Positions 17,739-28,407 of a stretch of 64,000 bases of DNA are shown here, in pieces. Positions within the stretch are counted from its first letter, which is position 1; every line of letters starts with the position of its first letter. The position numbers and the translations under genes were made by a program. This DNA is from Laspinema olomoucense D3b (GTDB lineage Bacteria; Cyanobacteriota; Cyanobacteriia; Cyanobacteriales; Laspinemataceae). Below the pieces are notes generated by a model that was not told the origin of the DNA, did not search any database, and saw only the letters and a list, made by a program, of their open reading frames with translations. The DNA lies in the NCBI RefSeq assembly GCF_025370785.1, contig NZ_JAMXFA010000004.1:173957-237956 (forward strand). Reading direction: 5' to 3'.

Positions 17739-20060
17739 TTGTTAATCCTGTTTTCCCTTACCCTGTTTATGAGTGCCTTCCTGCTATTTAGTGTGCAGTT
17801 GATGGTAGCAAAAATGATTTTACCTCTCCTCGGGGGGTCTCCAGCCGTTTGGAATACCTGTCAATTCTTTTTTCAAGGTGCTTTATTATGTGGCTATGCT
17901 TATGCCCATTTAAGTACCCGTTATTTGGGTACTCGCCGTCAAGCGATCGCCCATAGTCTCCTCCTCTTTTTACCTCTGGTGAGTTTACCCATTGCTCTTT
18001 CTAAAACTGGATTGAGTCTAGAAAATACGAATCCAATCCCTTGGTTATTAGGACTTTTAATTTCCTCGGTAGCATTACCTTTTTTTGTAGTTTCTACCAG
18101 TGCGCCGCTGATTCAAAAATGGTTTGCTGAAACGGATCATCCCAGTAGCAAAGAACCCTATTTTCTCTATAGTGCCAGCAACTTTGGCAGTTTATTGGGA
18201 TTAATCAGTTACCCCATTTTAATTGAACCCTATTTATCATTATCCGAACAAAGTACGCTTTGGGCAGTAGCTTATATTATTTTAATCCTATTTACCCTAG
18301 GATGTGCTATTTGTTTGTGGAAATTTTCACCACAAGTAAAATCAAAAAATTACCATTTTTCTGTCTCAAAACAGCCTGTAATATCAGATAAAAATCCCAC
18401 CTGGCAACAACAAGCTCAGTGGACTTTACTCTCTTTTATTCCCTCTAGCTTACTGCTAGGCGTCACCACCTATCTAACAACGGATTTAGCAGCAATTCCC
18501 CTCCTTTGGGCGATTCCCCTTATCCTTTATTTACTCTCTTTTATTTTAACCTTTGCTCGCAATCCCCGGCTTCCTCATCAGATATTAATGACATTAGTTC
18601 CCTTATTTTCTAGTACGCTCATTATTTTATTTTTAGCCAAAGTAATGCGCCCCGTGGCTTTACTGGTGCCGTTACATTTAGTCGGATTTTTTGCGATCGC
18701 CTGTGTCTTTCATGGAGAATTATCCCGTCGTCGCCCTTCCGTTGCCCATCTCACTGAATTTTACCTCTGGATTTCCCTAGGTGGGGTTTTCGGGGGCTTG
18801 TTTAATGCGATCGCTGCTCCAATTTTATTCCCCTCGGTACTAGAATATCCCTTAATTTTACTCTTGGCTTTGTTAACCTTGAACAACCCCAGAGAAGCGA
18901 TTTCCCCTCAAAAAGACCCCCCCTTACTGCAAACTCCCCAGGGCGATTTAGACACCTGGTTCAGCCAACTCCGCAAAGACCAGCAAAGCCGTAAAGCGCA
19001 AAAATTAGGCATACAATTCAACTTAAAAACCACCCAAATTATCAGCCTTAGTTTATTATTTGGAGCCTTGCTAGTTGGATTCACTGCCCGAAATATTAGC
19101 CAAGGTTGGTTTGGTAATTTATTTGCGATCGCCCTCTTAATTGCCCTCTACATTACCTTTTCCCTACCTCGCCCTAGTCTAGCCATCGGATTAACCTTAA
19201 TCTTACTTTTAGGGCAATTTTCCCTAGGGAATATGAGTGGAGTTCTCCAAACGGAAAGGAACTTTTTTGGGGTCAATCGGATTGTGTACGATCGCCGAGG
19301 ACCCTATCATAGTTTAGTTCATGGAACTACCTTACATGGTAGACAAAGCCTTGACCCTCAACGCAGTCAGGAACCCTTAACCTATTTTCATCCCACGGGT
19401 CCGATAGGTCAAGCTTTTGAACAGTTAAATTCCAGCGATCGGCTTCAAAATGTTGCCGTATTAGGATTAGGAATTGGCACCCTAGCCGCCTACGCGCAAC
19501 CTAACCAAACCTGGACCTTTTATGAAATTGACCCCATCGTCGAAAAAATCGCCCGAGACACCCGATACTTTACCTTTTTAGCACAAGCTAAAGCCCCCTT
19601 TTCTGTAATTTTAGGGGATGCCCGATTGCGATTAGAGCAAACTCCGAATAACACTTATGATTTGCTCGTCATGGATGCCTTTAGTTCAGACTCCATTCCC
19701 GTGCATTTAGTCACCCAAGAAGCCTTAAAACTCTACTTGACAAAACTCCGAGAGCGGGGTATTATAGCAATTAATATTTCCAATCGCTACATCAATTTAG
19801 AACCCGTCTTAGGAACCCTAGCCCAAACCCTAGGATTAGCTACCCTACAACAGTTAGACCGAGACCTTTCCCCGGAAGAAAAAGCCCTCGGAAAAACCCC
19901 CTCTCAATGGGTCTTACTCGCCCGAAAACCAGAGGATTTTGGCAACTTAAGCGCCGATGCTCGTTGGCAACCGATTCCAAATACCGAAAAAGCCCCCTTA
20001 TGGACTGATGATTTTTCTGATTTAGTGGGAGTATTGCGATTGTTTGATATGCAACGATGA
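17739..20060 (+). CDS. Membrane-fused spermidine synthase-like methyltransferase-fold protein
   Basis: 773 residues. Residues 1-~500 contain about twelve hydrophobic segments in two blocks, with the PLLGGSPAVWNTCQFFFQ motif (~31-48) typical of the 'fused MFS/spermidine synthase' family and SAPLIQKWFAETDHPSS in a loop. The C-terminal ~250 residues form a Rossmann domain: VAVLGLGIGTLAAYAQ (SAM/dcSAM-binding glycine loop), FYEIDP, GDARLRL and MDAFSSDSIPVHLVT. Whether it makes polyamines or is a transporter-coupled enzyme is not known. The start is TTG 17739, supported by GAGGAG eight bases upstream; no ATG matches the N-terminal homology. Likely monocistronic. Confidence 0.85.
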   Translation: MLILFSLTLFMSAFLLFSVQLMVAKMILPLLGGSPAVWNTCQFFFQGALLCGYAYAHLSTRYLGTRRQAIAHSLLLFLPLVSLPIALSKTGLSLENTNPIPWLLGLLISSVALPFFVVSTSAPLIQKWFAETDHPSSKEPYFLYSASNFGSLLGLISYPILIEPYLSLSEQSTLWAVAYIILILFTLGCAICLWKFSPQVKSKNYHFSVSKQPVISDKNPTWQQQAQWTLLSFIPSSLLLGVTTYLTTDLAAIPLLWAIPLILYLLSFILTFARNPRLPHQILMTLVPLFSSTLIILFLAKVMRPVALLVPLHLVGFFAIACVFHGELSRRRPSVAHLTEFYLWISLGGVFGGLFNAIAAPILFPSVLEYPLILLLALLTLNNPREAISPQKDPPLLQTPQGDLDTWFSQLRKDQQSRKAQKLGIQFNLKTTQIISLSLLFGALLVGFTARNISQGWFGNLFAIALLIALYITFSLPRPSLAIGLTLILLLGQFSLGNMSGVLQTERNFFGVNRIVYDRRGPYHSLVHGTTLHGRQSLDPQRSQEPLTYFHPTGPIGQAFEQLNSSDRLQNVAVLGLGIGTLAAYAQPNQTWTFYEIDPIVEKIARDTRYFTFLAQAKAPFSVILGDARLRLEQTPNNTYDLLVMDAFSSDSIPVHLVTQEALKLYLTKLRERGIIAINISNRYINLEPVLGTLAQTLGLATLQQLDRDLSPEEKALGKTPSQWVLLARKPEDFGNLSADARWQPIPNTEKAPLWTDDFSDLVGVLRLFDMQR

Positions 20061-20308
20061 AAGGTCATCTCTCCGAATTTCTGACAACCAATGAATCCAT
20101 TATCCCTTTAATTCCAGAACGCACCGCAGCGATTATAAAGTCGTTTAAGCAATTTTTCTCAAGGGTTATTCTGATGATTCAGATTCTTGCAATAGATAAA
20201 ATAATGTAAAATTGCTTGATTTTTCCGTCAATTCAAGCTAAAATAAGAATTAACAGACTAAAGAGGTCCTCCAAATTTAATTGCTGTTTTAGGAAAAAAT
20301 AAAATTTT

Positions 20309-21076
20309 ATGTCAAGTATTCATACGGGTATAGAGTGGACTGATAGAACCTGGAATCCTACCACGGGTTGTACAAAAGTGAGTCCGGGTTGCACCCATTG
20401 CTATGCGGAAGCCCTTACAAAACGGTTTCATACCAATTTCCCCAATGGATTTGACTTAACGCTCCATCCAGAACGGATAGAAGAACCCAAGCGGTGGCGA
20501 AAACCGAGTCGAATTTTCGTCAATTCAATGAGTGACTTATTCCATGAAGACGTTCCTCTCTATTTTCTTAAAGATGTCTTCGAGGTGATGAAAGAAACCC
20601 CGTGGCATATTTATCAAATCTTGACTAAACGTCATGAACGTTTGCTACAGCTTGCACCCCAATTAAAATGGCCTGAAAATGTTTGGATGGGTGTTTCCGT
20701 TGAAAATCAAAACTATGTTCAGCGAGTTGACTATTTGCGCCAAGTCCCGGCAACCGTGAGATTTCTCTCCTGTGAACCGCTTTTAGGGCCTTTGGATCTT
20801 GACCTGAGAGAGATTCATTGGGTAATTGTCGGCGGTGAATCCGGACCCAAACACCGTCCTTTAAAACTAGAATGGGCCCAAAGTATCCGCCAACAATGCC
20901 AGGAATCTGGAGTAGCTTTTTTCTTTAAGCAAGTAGGGGGCAGAACCCCTAAAGCAAACGGTAGATTACTTGATGAACAAATCTGGGATGAAATGCCATA
21001 CTCTTGGCATAAGCACCAGCAGAAGTGGGGGAGGAATTCGGTCAAATTTCCCTTAGCTCCAGGAGTGGGGAAATAA
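20309..21076 (+). CDS. DUF5131 (phage Gp37/Gp68-like) three-Cys-motif protein
   Basis: 255 residues. The N-terminus has Cys21, Cys28 and Cys31 (CX6CX2C) in GCTKVSPGCTHCYAE, a cluster-binding arrangement like that of radical-SAM enzymes. FVNSMSDLFHEDVP, YQILTKRHERL, WMGVSVENQ and the terminal IVGGESGP / FFKQVGG segments are hallmarks of the DUF5131 family, which is found in phages and bacteria. A 4Fe-4S radical-SAM-like chemistry is therefore inferred, with no known substrate. It faces the TcmP gene tail to tail with only 7 bp between the stop codons; members of the TcmP family are named for their association with such three-Cys proteins. Upstream 20061-20308 is AT-rich without a gene and should hold its promoter. 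Confidence 0.88.
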   Translation: MSSIHTGIEWTDRTWNPTTGCTKVSPGCTHCYAEALTKRFHTNFPNGFDLTLHPERIEEPKRWRKPSRIFVNSMSDLFHEDVPLYFLKDVFEVMKETPWHIYQILTKRHERLLQLAPQLKWPENVWMGVSVENQNYVQRVDYLRQVPATVRFLSCEPLLGPLDLDLREIHWVIVGGESGPKHRPLKLEWAQSIRQQCQESGVAFFFKQVGGRTPKANGRLLDEQIWDEMPYSWHKHQQKWGRNSVKFPLAPGVGK

Positions 21077-21083
21077 GCTAAGT

Positions 21084-22217
21084 TTACTGGGCATTTTTGG
21101 AGAGAAATGTCACTTTTACTTCATCGGAAAAGGTAATTTCTCCTTTTAATTTTCGGCGTTTGTTAGCCGGTGGATTAGCTAAAATTTTTCCAGCCTGCTC
21201 TAATTTTTTCAGCGCTTCTTTGTAATTGACCTTGATATAGCGCCTGTCCACGTGATGTTGCTCGTAAACCTGTTTCATTGTCATTGTTTTCCCAGCAAAT
21301 TCATTGATTAACATATCTGTCAACTCGTCTAAGGGTCTTGACAGTTCAAAGAGTAAAGGCTGAAACTGTGTTGCTACATTATACTCGAACAATGGCACTC
21401 CTTGTTCTTTGCTAGAGCTTTGTTTGGCCATAATTTCTTTCATAATTTCGTATCCCCGAACGTGCTTGGATACAAAAATTAAATGATGGCTCGTTCGGCT
21501 TCCTGTTGCATCTTTAAAACCAAAGGGTAAAACATAATCACCTCCGATTTCTTTCAAGGCTTTTGAGATATCTTCCAGAATTATCAATTCTCGTTCATAG
21601 GAACGCTTGGATTCCAGTTTTTCTCGCAGTAAGTCTGCTCGCTCTTTACCAAACAGCGAATTCATATGTTCTTGTACTGCGGGGTTACTTAATCCCATGT
21701 TAATTCGATTGTAATTAAAGAAAAATATACAGTCACAGCCCCAATTCTTAATTACCGAACCAATGAGTTTAAGGGACAACCCTTTATAGCCCCAAGGGTC
21801 TATAAAAAAAAGGGCGGGCACTGATTGAAGGAGTTTCAATTCTGCGATAATGTTTTCCCCAACTTCCATGTTTAGAATTCGAGGAGGGTGATATAATTTT
21901 GTTATATCTGGTAAGGCGTTAATCGCTTTTTGAAGCGATTGGGTATTATCTGAATCTAAATCGTTAAAGAGTGTAACTAGCTTTTGGCACATATCATCAT
22001 CGCAAAGCGCCTGTTCCAAAATCTTTAAAGGGGTGGACTTAGCTCCATCTTTGTAACGCCCTGGCCCCGAAAATAAATCCACATAAGCAATGTTCATTTT
22101 ACTTTTTTTAGCCCAAGGGATAATTACCTTTGCCCAAGCCCAAAAGTATTTTGAAACAATTTCAGCTTTGACTAGAGATTGTTCAGTAAACTCATTAAAA
22201 AAAGAACTATTGCTCAT
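21084..22217 (-). CDS. tcmP: Three-Cys-motif partner protein TcmP
   Basis: 377 residues from ATG 22217, preceded by GGAAG; a TTG 15 bases upstream is in frame but less likely. The N-terminal half resembles a methyltransferase-type Rossmann fold: YVDLFSGPGRYKDG (residues ~45-58, like motif I) and LFFIDPWGYKGLS (~137-149, like a catalytic DPxx motif). HHLIFVSKHVRG lies near the middle. The C-terminus contains a winged-helix-like segment (MTMKQVYEQHHVDRRYIKVNY...) suggesting nucleic acid binding. TcmP proteins are named for co-occurrence with three-Cys-motif proteins, and the partner here is the convergent DUF5131 gene. No biochemical role is known to me; a nucleic acid modification or defence role is inference. 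Confidence 0.88.
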   Translation of the reverse strand: MSNSSFFNEFTEQSLVKAEIVSKYFWAWAKVIIPWAKKSKMNIAYVDLFSGPGRYKDGAKSTPLKILEQALCDDDMCQKLVTLFNDLDSDNTQSLQKAINALPDITKLYHPPRILNMEVGENIIAELKLLQSVPALFFIDPWGYKGLSLKLIGSVIKNWGCDCIFFFNYNRINMGLSNPAVQEHMNSLFGKERADLLREKLESKRSYERELIILEDISKALKEIGGDYVLPFGFKDATGSRTSHHLIFVSKHVRGYEIMKEIMAKQSSSKEQGVPLFEYNVATQFQPLLFELSRPLDELTDMLINEFAGKTMTMKQVYEQHHVDRRYIKVNYKEALKKLEQAGKILANPPANKRRKLKGEITFSDEVKVTFLSKNAQ

Positions 22218-22268
22218 AAGACTATCTTCCAAAATTTTACCGATTGCGACAATTGTCTAGTTGATATG

Positions 22269-22298
22269 GGGGGAGGCCATTCTGGAATGGCCTCCCCC
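22269..22298. terminator. Perfect 14-base inverted repeat between tcmP and oplA
   Basis: GGGGGAGGCCATTC (22269-22282) is the exact reverse complement of GAATGGCCTCCCCC (22285-22298); with a minimal loop about 12 pairs can form. It lies 48 bp after the 5-oxoprolinase stop codon and upstream of tcmP. On the minus strand no T run follows; on the plus strand TTTT follows. Probably ends the 5-oxoprolinase transcript and insulates tcmP. Confidence 0.55.
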
Positions 22299-22345
22299 TT
22301 TTGGAATGATTAGCGTAGTAATTTCCCACTCTAATCTAAATTGAC

Positions 22346-25300
22346 CTAATCAGAAGTTAGAGCCCCATAACCTCCGCCTCCCGGGGTTTGAATGGTAAAG
22401 ATATCTCCGGGATTCATTTGAACCGCGCTGGTGCTTCCTAATTCTTCAATTGTACCATCGCTGCGTTCAACTAAATTATGCCCGATCGCACCGTCGCCGC
22501 CTTGATTTAATCCCGCCGGGGGAATGCGTCGGTGATTGGATAAAATTGCTGCCGTCATCGGTTCCAAAAATCGCAGGCGGCGAATCACTCCATTTCCCCC
22601 GGTATATTGCCCTGTTCCGCCGCTATTTTCGCGAATGGAAAAGCTTTCTAACCGGACGGGAAATCGCCATTCTAAAACTTCCGGATCCGTGAGGCGGGAA
22701 TTGGTCATGTGGGTTTGAATGGCATCGGTTCCGTGGAAGTTGGGACCGGCACCAGAACCGCCACAAATGGTCTCATAATATTGATGGCGATCGCTGCCAA
22801 AGGTGAAGTTATTCATGCTGCCTTGGGATGCTGCCATCACTCCAAGAGCGAGGTACAAAGCATCAACGATCGCCTGAGAGGTTTCCACATTTCCTGCTAC
22901 CACTGCTGCTGGATAGCAGGGGTTTAATAAGCTGCCTTTTGGAATAATAATATTCAGCGGTTTGAGACATCCAGCATTCAGCGGAATGTTATCATTAACT
23001 AAAGTGCGAAATACATACAAAACAGCCGCTTTACAGACTGCTGCTGGAGCATTAAAATTGCTGTGGAGTTGGTCCGATGTGCCGGTAAAATCAATGGTGG
23101 CACTGCGGTTATTTTTATCAATGCTAATTTTGACGTGAATTTCTCCCCCCTCATCCATTTGGTAGGTAAATTCGCCATTTTTGAGTACAGCAATTGCCCG
23201 TCGGACGGATTCTTCGGCATTATCCTGAACATATCCCATATAGGATTCTACCGTTTTCAAACCATAGTGTTCGACCATTTTTTGGAGTTCTTGCACCCCA
23301 CGCTCGTTGGCGGCAATTTGCGCTTGTAAATCGGCAATGTTTTGGTCAGGATTTCGCGCGGGATATTCGGCCCTGGTGAGAATCTCTAATAACTGGGATT
23401 CTTGGAATTTTCCAGCTTTGATGATTTGGACATTATCCAATAATACTCCTTCTTCGACCACGGTTTTGCTATGGGGTGGCATTGAACCCGGGGTAATACC
23501 GCCAATATCCGCATGATGTCCTCGGGAGGCAACGTAAAATAAAATGTCCTTTTCGGCCTTATCAAACACTGGGGTAATCACTGTAATATCGGGTAAGTGC
23601 GTGCCGCCATTATACGGATTATTGGACACATAAACATCCCCGGATTTAACCGTTTTCCCTTGAGCCTTCATTAAAGCTTCTACGCTTTCACTCATTGAGC
23701 CTAAATGCACGGGAATATGAGGAGCATTTGCCACCAGTTGACCGGCGCGATCAAAGATGGCGCAGGAGAAATCTAGGCGTTCTTTGATATTGACAGAAGA
23801 GGCGGTATTTTGTAAGGTAATCCCCATTTGTTCGGCAATAGCGCGGAACAAATTGTTAAAGATTTCTAAGAGGACCGGATCCGGGTTAGTTGCGGCGATC
23901 GCCTGGGTTTCTATCCGAGGCATTTCGGCGCTGGATACCCGGTTTAAGACTAAGTAATTCCGCTCCGTAATTTGCACTTGCCAACCGGCGGAAATGGCAT
24001 TTGTGCCAGTTTGTTCTATGATTAAAGCCGGTCCATTAAGGGTATCTCCCGGTTGCAATTGTTGGCGCTCAAAAACGGGAGTTTCCTGCCAGGAACCTCC
24101 ATCGTACATGGGGACGGTGGCAATCGGTGAGGGAACTGCCTCTGATCGCCGGGGAACGGTAGGTTCCTCCGGGGGTATCATCTGCTGCACTACTTCGACA
24201 GAAACCGTTTCTACAATTAAGGATTTATCCTCTTTAATAAATCCATACCGTTGACGGTGTTCGGCTTCAAATGCCGCTTTGAGGATGGCGGTATTGTCCG
24301 CAAAATCGACAATTAAGCTGGAGTCTGTGCCTTCGTATTTCAGATGCAGTTTAGCCACGGAAACGAGTCCCCCAGTTCCCTCAATGTTCTGGCTTAATTC
24401 GGCTTTTCCGTCGGCTTCCAGTTGGGATAATTGAGTTTGCAACTGGGTCAATAATTCAGCCGTTAAAGAAGCTTCTACGGCCCGTTGGCGGATGGTGCGA
24501 ATATCTGCTAATCCCATACCATAAGCGGATAAAACGCCAGCAAAGGGATGGATAAAGACCCGTTTCATGCCCAAGGTATCGGCAATTTGGCAGGCGTGTT
24601 GACCTCCGGCCCCACCAAAGCAACAGAGGGTATATTCAGAGACATCATATCCCCGTTGTAGGGAAATTTTTTTTATGGCATTTGCCATATTTTCTACGGC
24701 GATCGCCAGGAATCCCGCAGCGACTTGTTCCGGAAGTCGGTCATCTCCTGTGGCTTGTTTAATCTGGTGGGCCATTTCGTTAAATTTGTCCCGAACAATG
24801 TCTGAATCTAAAGGTAAATCTCCATTAATTCCAAACACTTTTGGAAAAAATTGCGGTTGAATTTTCCCTAACATCACATTACAATCAGTGACAGTTAATG
24901 GTCCTCCTTTGCGATAGGAAGCAGGGCCAGGATTTGCCGCAGCCGACTCGGGACCGACGCGATAACGTGACCCATCAAAAAATAGGATTGACCCGCCACC
25001 AGCAGCAACAGTATGAATAGACATCATCGGAGTTCTTAATCGCACTCCGGCAATTTCTGTTTCAAATTCTCGTTCATATTCGCCGTTATAATGGGCAACA
25101 TCGGTGGACGTGCCACCCATATCAAAGCTGATAATTTTCTCAAATCCAGCCTTTTTGCTGGTTTCTACGGCCCCAACAATTCCACCAGCAGGACCGGATA
25201 AGATGCTATCTTTGCCTTGAAATTGTCGTGCATCGGTTAACCCGCCATTGGATTGCATGAACATCAGGCGATTATCTAAGGCGTCAGGATTAGCGGAGAT

Positions 25301-26002
25301 TTCTCCAGAAACGCGATCGACATAGCGACGCAAAATTGGGGAAAGATAGGCATCTACAACGGTGGTATCTCCCCGACTCACAAGCTTCATTAAAGGACTG
25401 ACTTGGTGAGAAACCGAGACTTGAGTAAATCCAATATTTTGGGCGAGTTTAGCAATTTGTTGTTCATGGTGAGGATAACGATATCCATGCATCAAAACAA
25501 TTGCACAACTTCTAATTTGGCTATCATACGCCGCTTGTAATTCCTGGATTAAAGGTGCTTCGTTAACGGGTTGTAATTCTTCTCCCTGAGCGCTGTAGCG
25601 TTCTTCTACTTCAATGGTTTTTTCATAGAGCATTTCGGGTAACAAAATTTCCCGGGCGAAGATATCGGGGCGGTTTTGATAGCCGATTCTGAGGGCATCT
25701 TTAAATCCTTTGGTTATCACTAAAACCGTGCGATCGCCTTTGCGTTCTAATAAGGCATTGGTGGCAACTGTTGTCCCCATTTTAATCGCCGCAATTTGGT
25801 CAATGGGTATGGGTTCATCCCCAGATATTCCCATGAGTTCTCGTATCCCTTGGACCGGCGCATCTTTGTATCGTTCTGGATTTTCGGATAGCACTTTATG
25901 CACCACCAATTGCCCATCAGGACGCTTCGCGACTACATCGGTAAAAGTACCCCCGCGATCAATCCAAAATTCCCAGCGATTATCTGAATTAATTAAAGTC
26001 AT
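22346..26002 (-). CDS. oplA: ATP-dependent 5-oxoprolinase (fused hydantoinase A/B)
   Basis: 1218 residues, the length of full 5-oxoprolinase (OPLAH type), which converts 5-oxo-L-proline to glutamate with ATP in the gamma-glutamyl/glutathione cycle. The N-terminal part (1-~690) is the HyuA-type ATPase: [13 protein letters not shown] (12-24), [33 protein letters not shown] and the ASKHA-fold [11 protein letters not shown] (~294-304). The C-terminal part (~705-1215) is HyuB-type: [47 protein letters not shown] and [10 protein letters not shown] with its metal-binding His/Asp. Both halves are intact in one chain. Hydantoinase specificity is an alternative, but the fused form fits 5-oxoprolinase. 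Start ATG 26002. Confidence 0.93.
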   Translation of the reverse strand: MTLINSDNRWEFWIDRGGTFTDVVAKRPDGQLVVHKVLSENPERYKDAPVQGIRELMGISGDEPIPIDQIAAIKMGTTVATNALLERKGDRTVLVITKGFKDALRIGYQNRPDIFAREILLPEMLYEKTIEVEERYSAQGEELQPVNEAPLIQELQAAYDSQIRSCAIVLMHGYRYPHHEQQIAKLAQNIGFTQVSVSHQVSPLMKLVSRGDTTVVDAYLSPILRRYVDRVSGEISANPDALDNRLMFMQSNGGLTDARQFQGKDSILSGPAGGIVGAVETSKKAGFEKIISFDMGGTSTDVAHYNGEYEREFETEIAGVRLRTPMMSIHTVAAGGGSILFFDGSRYRVGPESAAANPGPASYRKGGPLTVTDCNVMLGKIQPQFFPKVFGINGDLPLDSDIVRDKFNEMAHQIKQATGDDRLPEQVAAGFLAIAVENMANAIKKISLQRGYDVSEYTLCCFGGAGGQHACQIADTLGMKRVFIHPFAGVLSAYGMGLADIRTIRQRAVEASLTAELLTQLQTQLSQLEADGKAELSQNIEGTGGLVSVAKLHLKYEGTDSSLIVDFADNTAILKAAFEAEHRQRYGFIKEDKSLIVETVSVEVVQQMIPPEEPTVPRRSEAVPSPIATVPMYDGGSWQETPVFERQQLQPGDTLNGPALIIEQTGTNAISAGWQVQITERNYLVLNRVSSAEMPRIETQAIAATNPDPVLLEIFNNLFRAIAEQMGITLQNTASSVNIKERLDFSCAIFDRAGQLVANAPHIPVHLGSMSESVEALMKAQGKTVKSGDVYVSNNPYNGGTHLPDITVITPVFDKAEKDILFYVASRGHHADIGGITPGSMPPHSKTVVEEGVLLDNVQIIKAGKFQESQLLEILTRAEYPARNPDQNIADLQAQIAANERGVQELQKMVEHYGLKTVESYMGYVQDNAEESVRRAIAVLKNGEFTYQMDEGGEIHVKISIDKNNRSATIDFTGTSDQLHSNFNAPAAVCKAAVLYVFRTLVNDNIPLNAGCLKPLNIIIPKGSLLNPCYPAAVVAGNVETSQAIVDALYLALGVMAASQGSMNNFTFGSDRHQYYETICGGSGAGPNFHGTDAIQTHMTNSRLTDPEVLEWRFPVRLESFSIRENSGGTGQYTGGNGVIRRLRFLEPMTAAILSNHRRIPPAGLNQGGDGAIGHNLVERSDGTIEELGSTSAVQMNPGDIFTIQTPGGGGYGALTSD

Positions 26003-26078
26003 ACTAATTTTGTTGAAACTTGGAATGCTTTGACTATTTTAAATCATGCCAAGTAAAATCCGCAAGGGTCGCCAAACC

Positions 26079-26819
26079 CTATTGAATTTTTAGTTCCAAC
26101 ATTTCTGGCACTAAGCAGTTGGTCGCTATTCTCACAATTCCTAATTCAAGCAATCTTTCTAGGTCTTTTGGCTGATCTACGGTCCAAGCGACGATATCGA
26201 CTCCTTGTTCTCGACAGAGGTTAATTAAGGCCGGATTTTTAATTAACAGTTTATACTTGCTCATCATGACGGTATTTCCCCCTTGGGCAGCTTTGGTTAA
26301 TTGTCTGCGGAATGCAGCCCGATTGGCGACCAGATAGGCAAATGAGAAATCCTCACTGCGTTCGCGAACCCGGTCAATAAAAGATCCATTGAAAGAGGCA
26401 ATGACGCATCGATTTTTAAATTGGTGTTTTATCAGCATTTCAATTAATTCATCTATTTTTTTATCGGTCCAGTAAGAATGAGTTTTAACTTCTATATACA
26501 AAAATTTTTTAATATCTTGCAAGGCCATCAAGGCTTCTTCTAAAGTCGGAATTGGTTCTCCCTTAAATCGCCAATCAAACCAAGAACCCGCTTCTCGATT
26601 CTTAATTTGGTCTAGGGTTTTCTTCCTAACTTTTCCCCGAATTCCCGTGGTCCGGGTTAAGGTGGAATCATGAATCACCATCGGCACTCCATCGGCACTT
26701 AACTGCACATCAAACTCGATGGAGTCCGCCTGATGTTCGATCGCCGCCAAAAATGCCGCCAGAGTGTTTTCTGGGGCGATACTGGAGTATCCTCGATGGG
26801 CGATAATTTCTAGCTGCAT
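26079..26819 (-). CDS. Glycerophosphodiester phosphodiesterase
   Basis: 246-residue GDPD-family enzyme that hydrolyses glycerophosphodiesters (from phospholipid turnover) to glycerol-3-phosphate and an alcohol. The TIM-barrel signature is complete: AHRGYSSIAPENTLAAF (residues 7-23), the metal ligands in SIEFDVQLSADGVPMVIHD (~38-56) with the second catalytic His, and IEVKTH (~109-114). The C-terminal VDIVAWTVDQPKDLERLLELGI strand-helix is also typical. There is no signal peptide, so it is cytoplasmic. Start ATG 26819. It lies 76 bp upstream of oplA on the same strand; a shared transcript is possible. Confidence 0.93.
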   Translation of the reverse strand: MQLEIIAHRGYSSIAPENTLAAFLAAIEHQADSIEFDVQLSADGVPMVIHDSTLTRTTGIRGKVRKKTLDQIKNREAGSWFDWRFKGEPIPTLEEALMALQDIKKFLYIEVKTHSYWTDKKIDELIEMLIKHQFKNRCVIASFNGSFIDRVRERSEDFSFAYLVANRAAFRRQLTKAAQGGNTVMMSKYKLLIKNPALINLCREQGVDIVAWTVDQPKDLERLLELGIVRIATNCLVPEMLELKIQ

Positions 26820-26876
26820 GATCTCAATCCGGTAAAATAAATAACTGTCCTATTTGTAACATAACCTTTTTTGCAA

Positions 26877-28343
26877 ATGGAAGACCATAACAGTGCATCC
26901 TGGAGTCAGGTCCGGGATGCGTTCCGGGAAATCTGGGGATACGATGATTTTAGAAGTCCCCAAGGAGAAATCGTGCAGACTCTGTTGCAGGGGAAAGATG
27001 CGCTGATTGTCTTACCCACGGGTGGGGGAAAGTCCATTTGCTTTCAACTCCCGGCGTTACTGCAAAGCGGATTAACTCTGGTGGTGTCGCCGTTGGTGGC
27101 ATTGATGGAAAATCAGGTGCAAGAACTACGCGATCGCCACTTAAATGCGGCACTTCTACATGGGGAAGTTCCCACCAAACAGCGCAAAGCAACCCTAAAC
27201 GCCCTAGAAAACAATCAATTACGGTTATTATATCTCTCCCCGGAAACGTTGCTAAGTCCCCCGGTTTGGCAGCGTTTATTGGACCCGAAATTAGCAATTA
27301 ATGGGATAATTTTAGATGAGGCACACTGTTTAGTTCAATGGGGAGATACATTTCGCCCCGCCTATCGTCGTTTGGGTGCGGTTCGTCCTGCCCTTTTGAA
27401 ATCCAAACCAGCAGGTTCTAAACTGGCGATCGCAGCGTTTACCGCCACCGCTGATCCTATCGCCCAGAAAACGATTCAATCCGTTTTAAAATTACACAAA
27501 CCCAGCCAATTTTTACTCAGTCCTTATCGGTCTAATCTCTCCTTGCAAATTCAAATTGCTTGGACTCCACGCGGGCGTCGGCAACGGATGTTACAGTTTA
27601 TCCAGTCTCAGGATTTTCAGTCTGGTTTAGTCTATGTTAGAACTCGTCAGGATGCGGAAGAATTGGCAACTTGGTTAGGGCAACAAGGATGCAAAACTAG
27701 CCCTTATCATGCCGGTTTGAGTGGGGAGGAACGCCGAAATATTGAAAGCAATTGGATTGGCGATTCCCTGCAATTTGTGGTTTGTACTTGTGCCTTTGGT
27801 ATGGGGGTGAATAAACCCAATGTGCGTTGGGTTTTACATTATCAAACTCCGGCTTTATTATCAGAATATATTCAAGAAATGGGCCGCGCTGGCCGAGATG
27901 GTAAACCGGCGATGGCACTTTCTTTAATTAGTGAATGTACGGGATGGTTAGACCCTCAAGATGAACATCAGCGACAATTTGTGGCAACGCAACAACAAAC
28001 ACTCTATCGCCGCGCTCAAAATTTGGTGAAAAAGTTACCCAATCAGGGAAATATTAATCAAGTAATTGAACAGTATCCTGATGGGGCGATCGCCCTATCT
28101 TTACTGCATAGTATGGGGCAGTTACAATGGCAGGACCCGTTTCATTACCGGATTACTCGTTCCGGTTCTTCTTCCGGTTTATCCGGCGCTCATCCGACTC
28201 AACAGATGAAGCAATTTCTGTTAACTCGGGAATGCCGGTGGCAGTTTTTATTACAAGCATTTGGCTTTGGACAAGAGGCATTAGGGATGCGATGTGGTCA
28301 TTGTGATAACTGTTTGGGTAAGCGCTTTTTAGGTTTTATTTAA
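26877..28343 (+). CDS. RecQ-family ATP-dependent DNA helicase, short form
   Basis: 488 residues from ATG 26877 (a TTG two codons upstream is unlikely). 3'-5' DNA helicase of the RecQ family in recombination and repair. Motif 0 FRSPQGEIVQ, Walker A LPTGGGKS (~49), motif Ia VVSPLVALMENQV, Walker B DEAHCLVQWGDTFRP (~145; the family usual is close to DEAHCISQWGHDFRP), motif III AFTATA, motif IV GLVYVRTR, motif V FGMGVNKPNVRWV, motif VI QEMGRAGRDG. The zinc-binding end is reduced but has CRWQFLLQAFG...CGHCDNCLG. No winged-helix or HRDC domain follows, so this is the short type. It diverges from the GDPD gene. Confidence 0.92.
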   Translation: MEDHNSASWSQVRDAFREIWGYDDFRSPQGEIVQTLLQGKDALIVLPTGGGKSICFQLPALLQSGLTLVVSPLVALMENQVQELRDRHLNAALLHGEVPTKQRKATLNALENNQLRLLYLSPETLLSPPVWQRLLDPKLAINGIILDEAHCLVQWGDTFRPAYRRLGAVRPALLKSKPAGSKLAIAAFTATADPIAQKTIQSVLKLHKPSQFLLSPYRSNLSLQIQIAWTPRGRRQRMLQFIQSQDFQSGLVYVRTRQDAEELATWLGQQGCKTSPYHAGLSGEERRNIESNWIGDSLQFVVCTCAFGMGVNKPNVRWVLHYQTPALLSEYIQEMGRAGRDGKPAMALSLISECTGWLDPQDEHQRQFVATQQQTLYRRAQNLVKKLPNQGNINQVIEQYPDGAIALSLLHSMGQLQWQDPFHYRITRSGSSSGLSGAHPTQQMKQFLLTRECRWQFLLQAFGFGQEALGMRCGHCDNCLGKRFLGFI

Positions 28344-28407
28344 TTATAATTTGGAGAAAGTTTCAGGCCGCCAAACCGCTGATTTTCACGGCCAGTTGTT
28401 TTATCTC

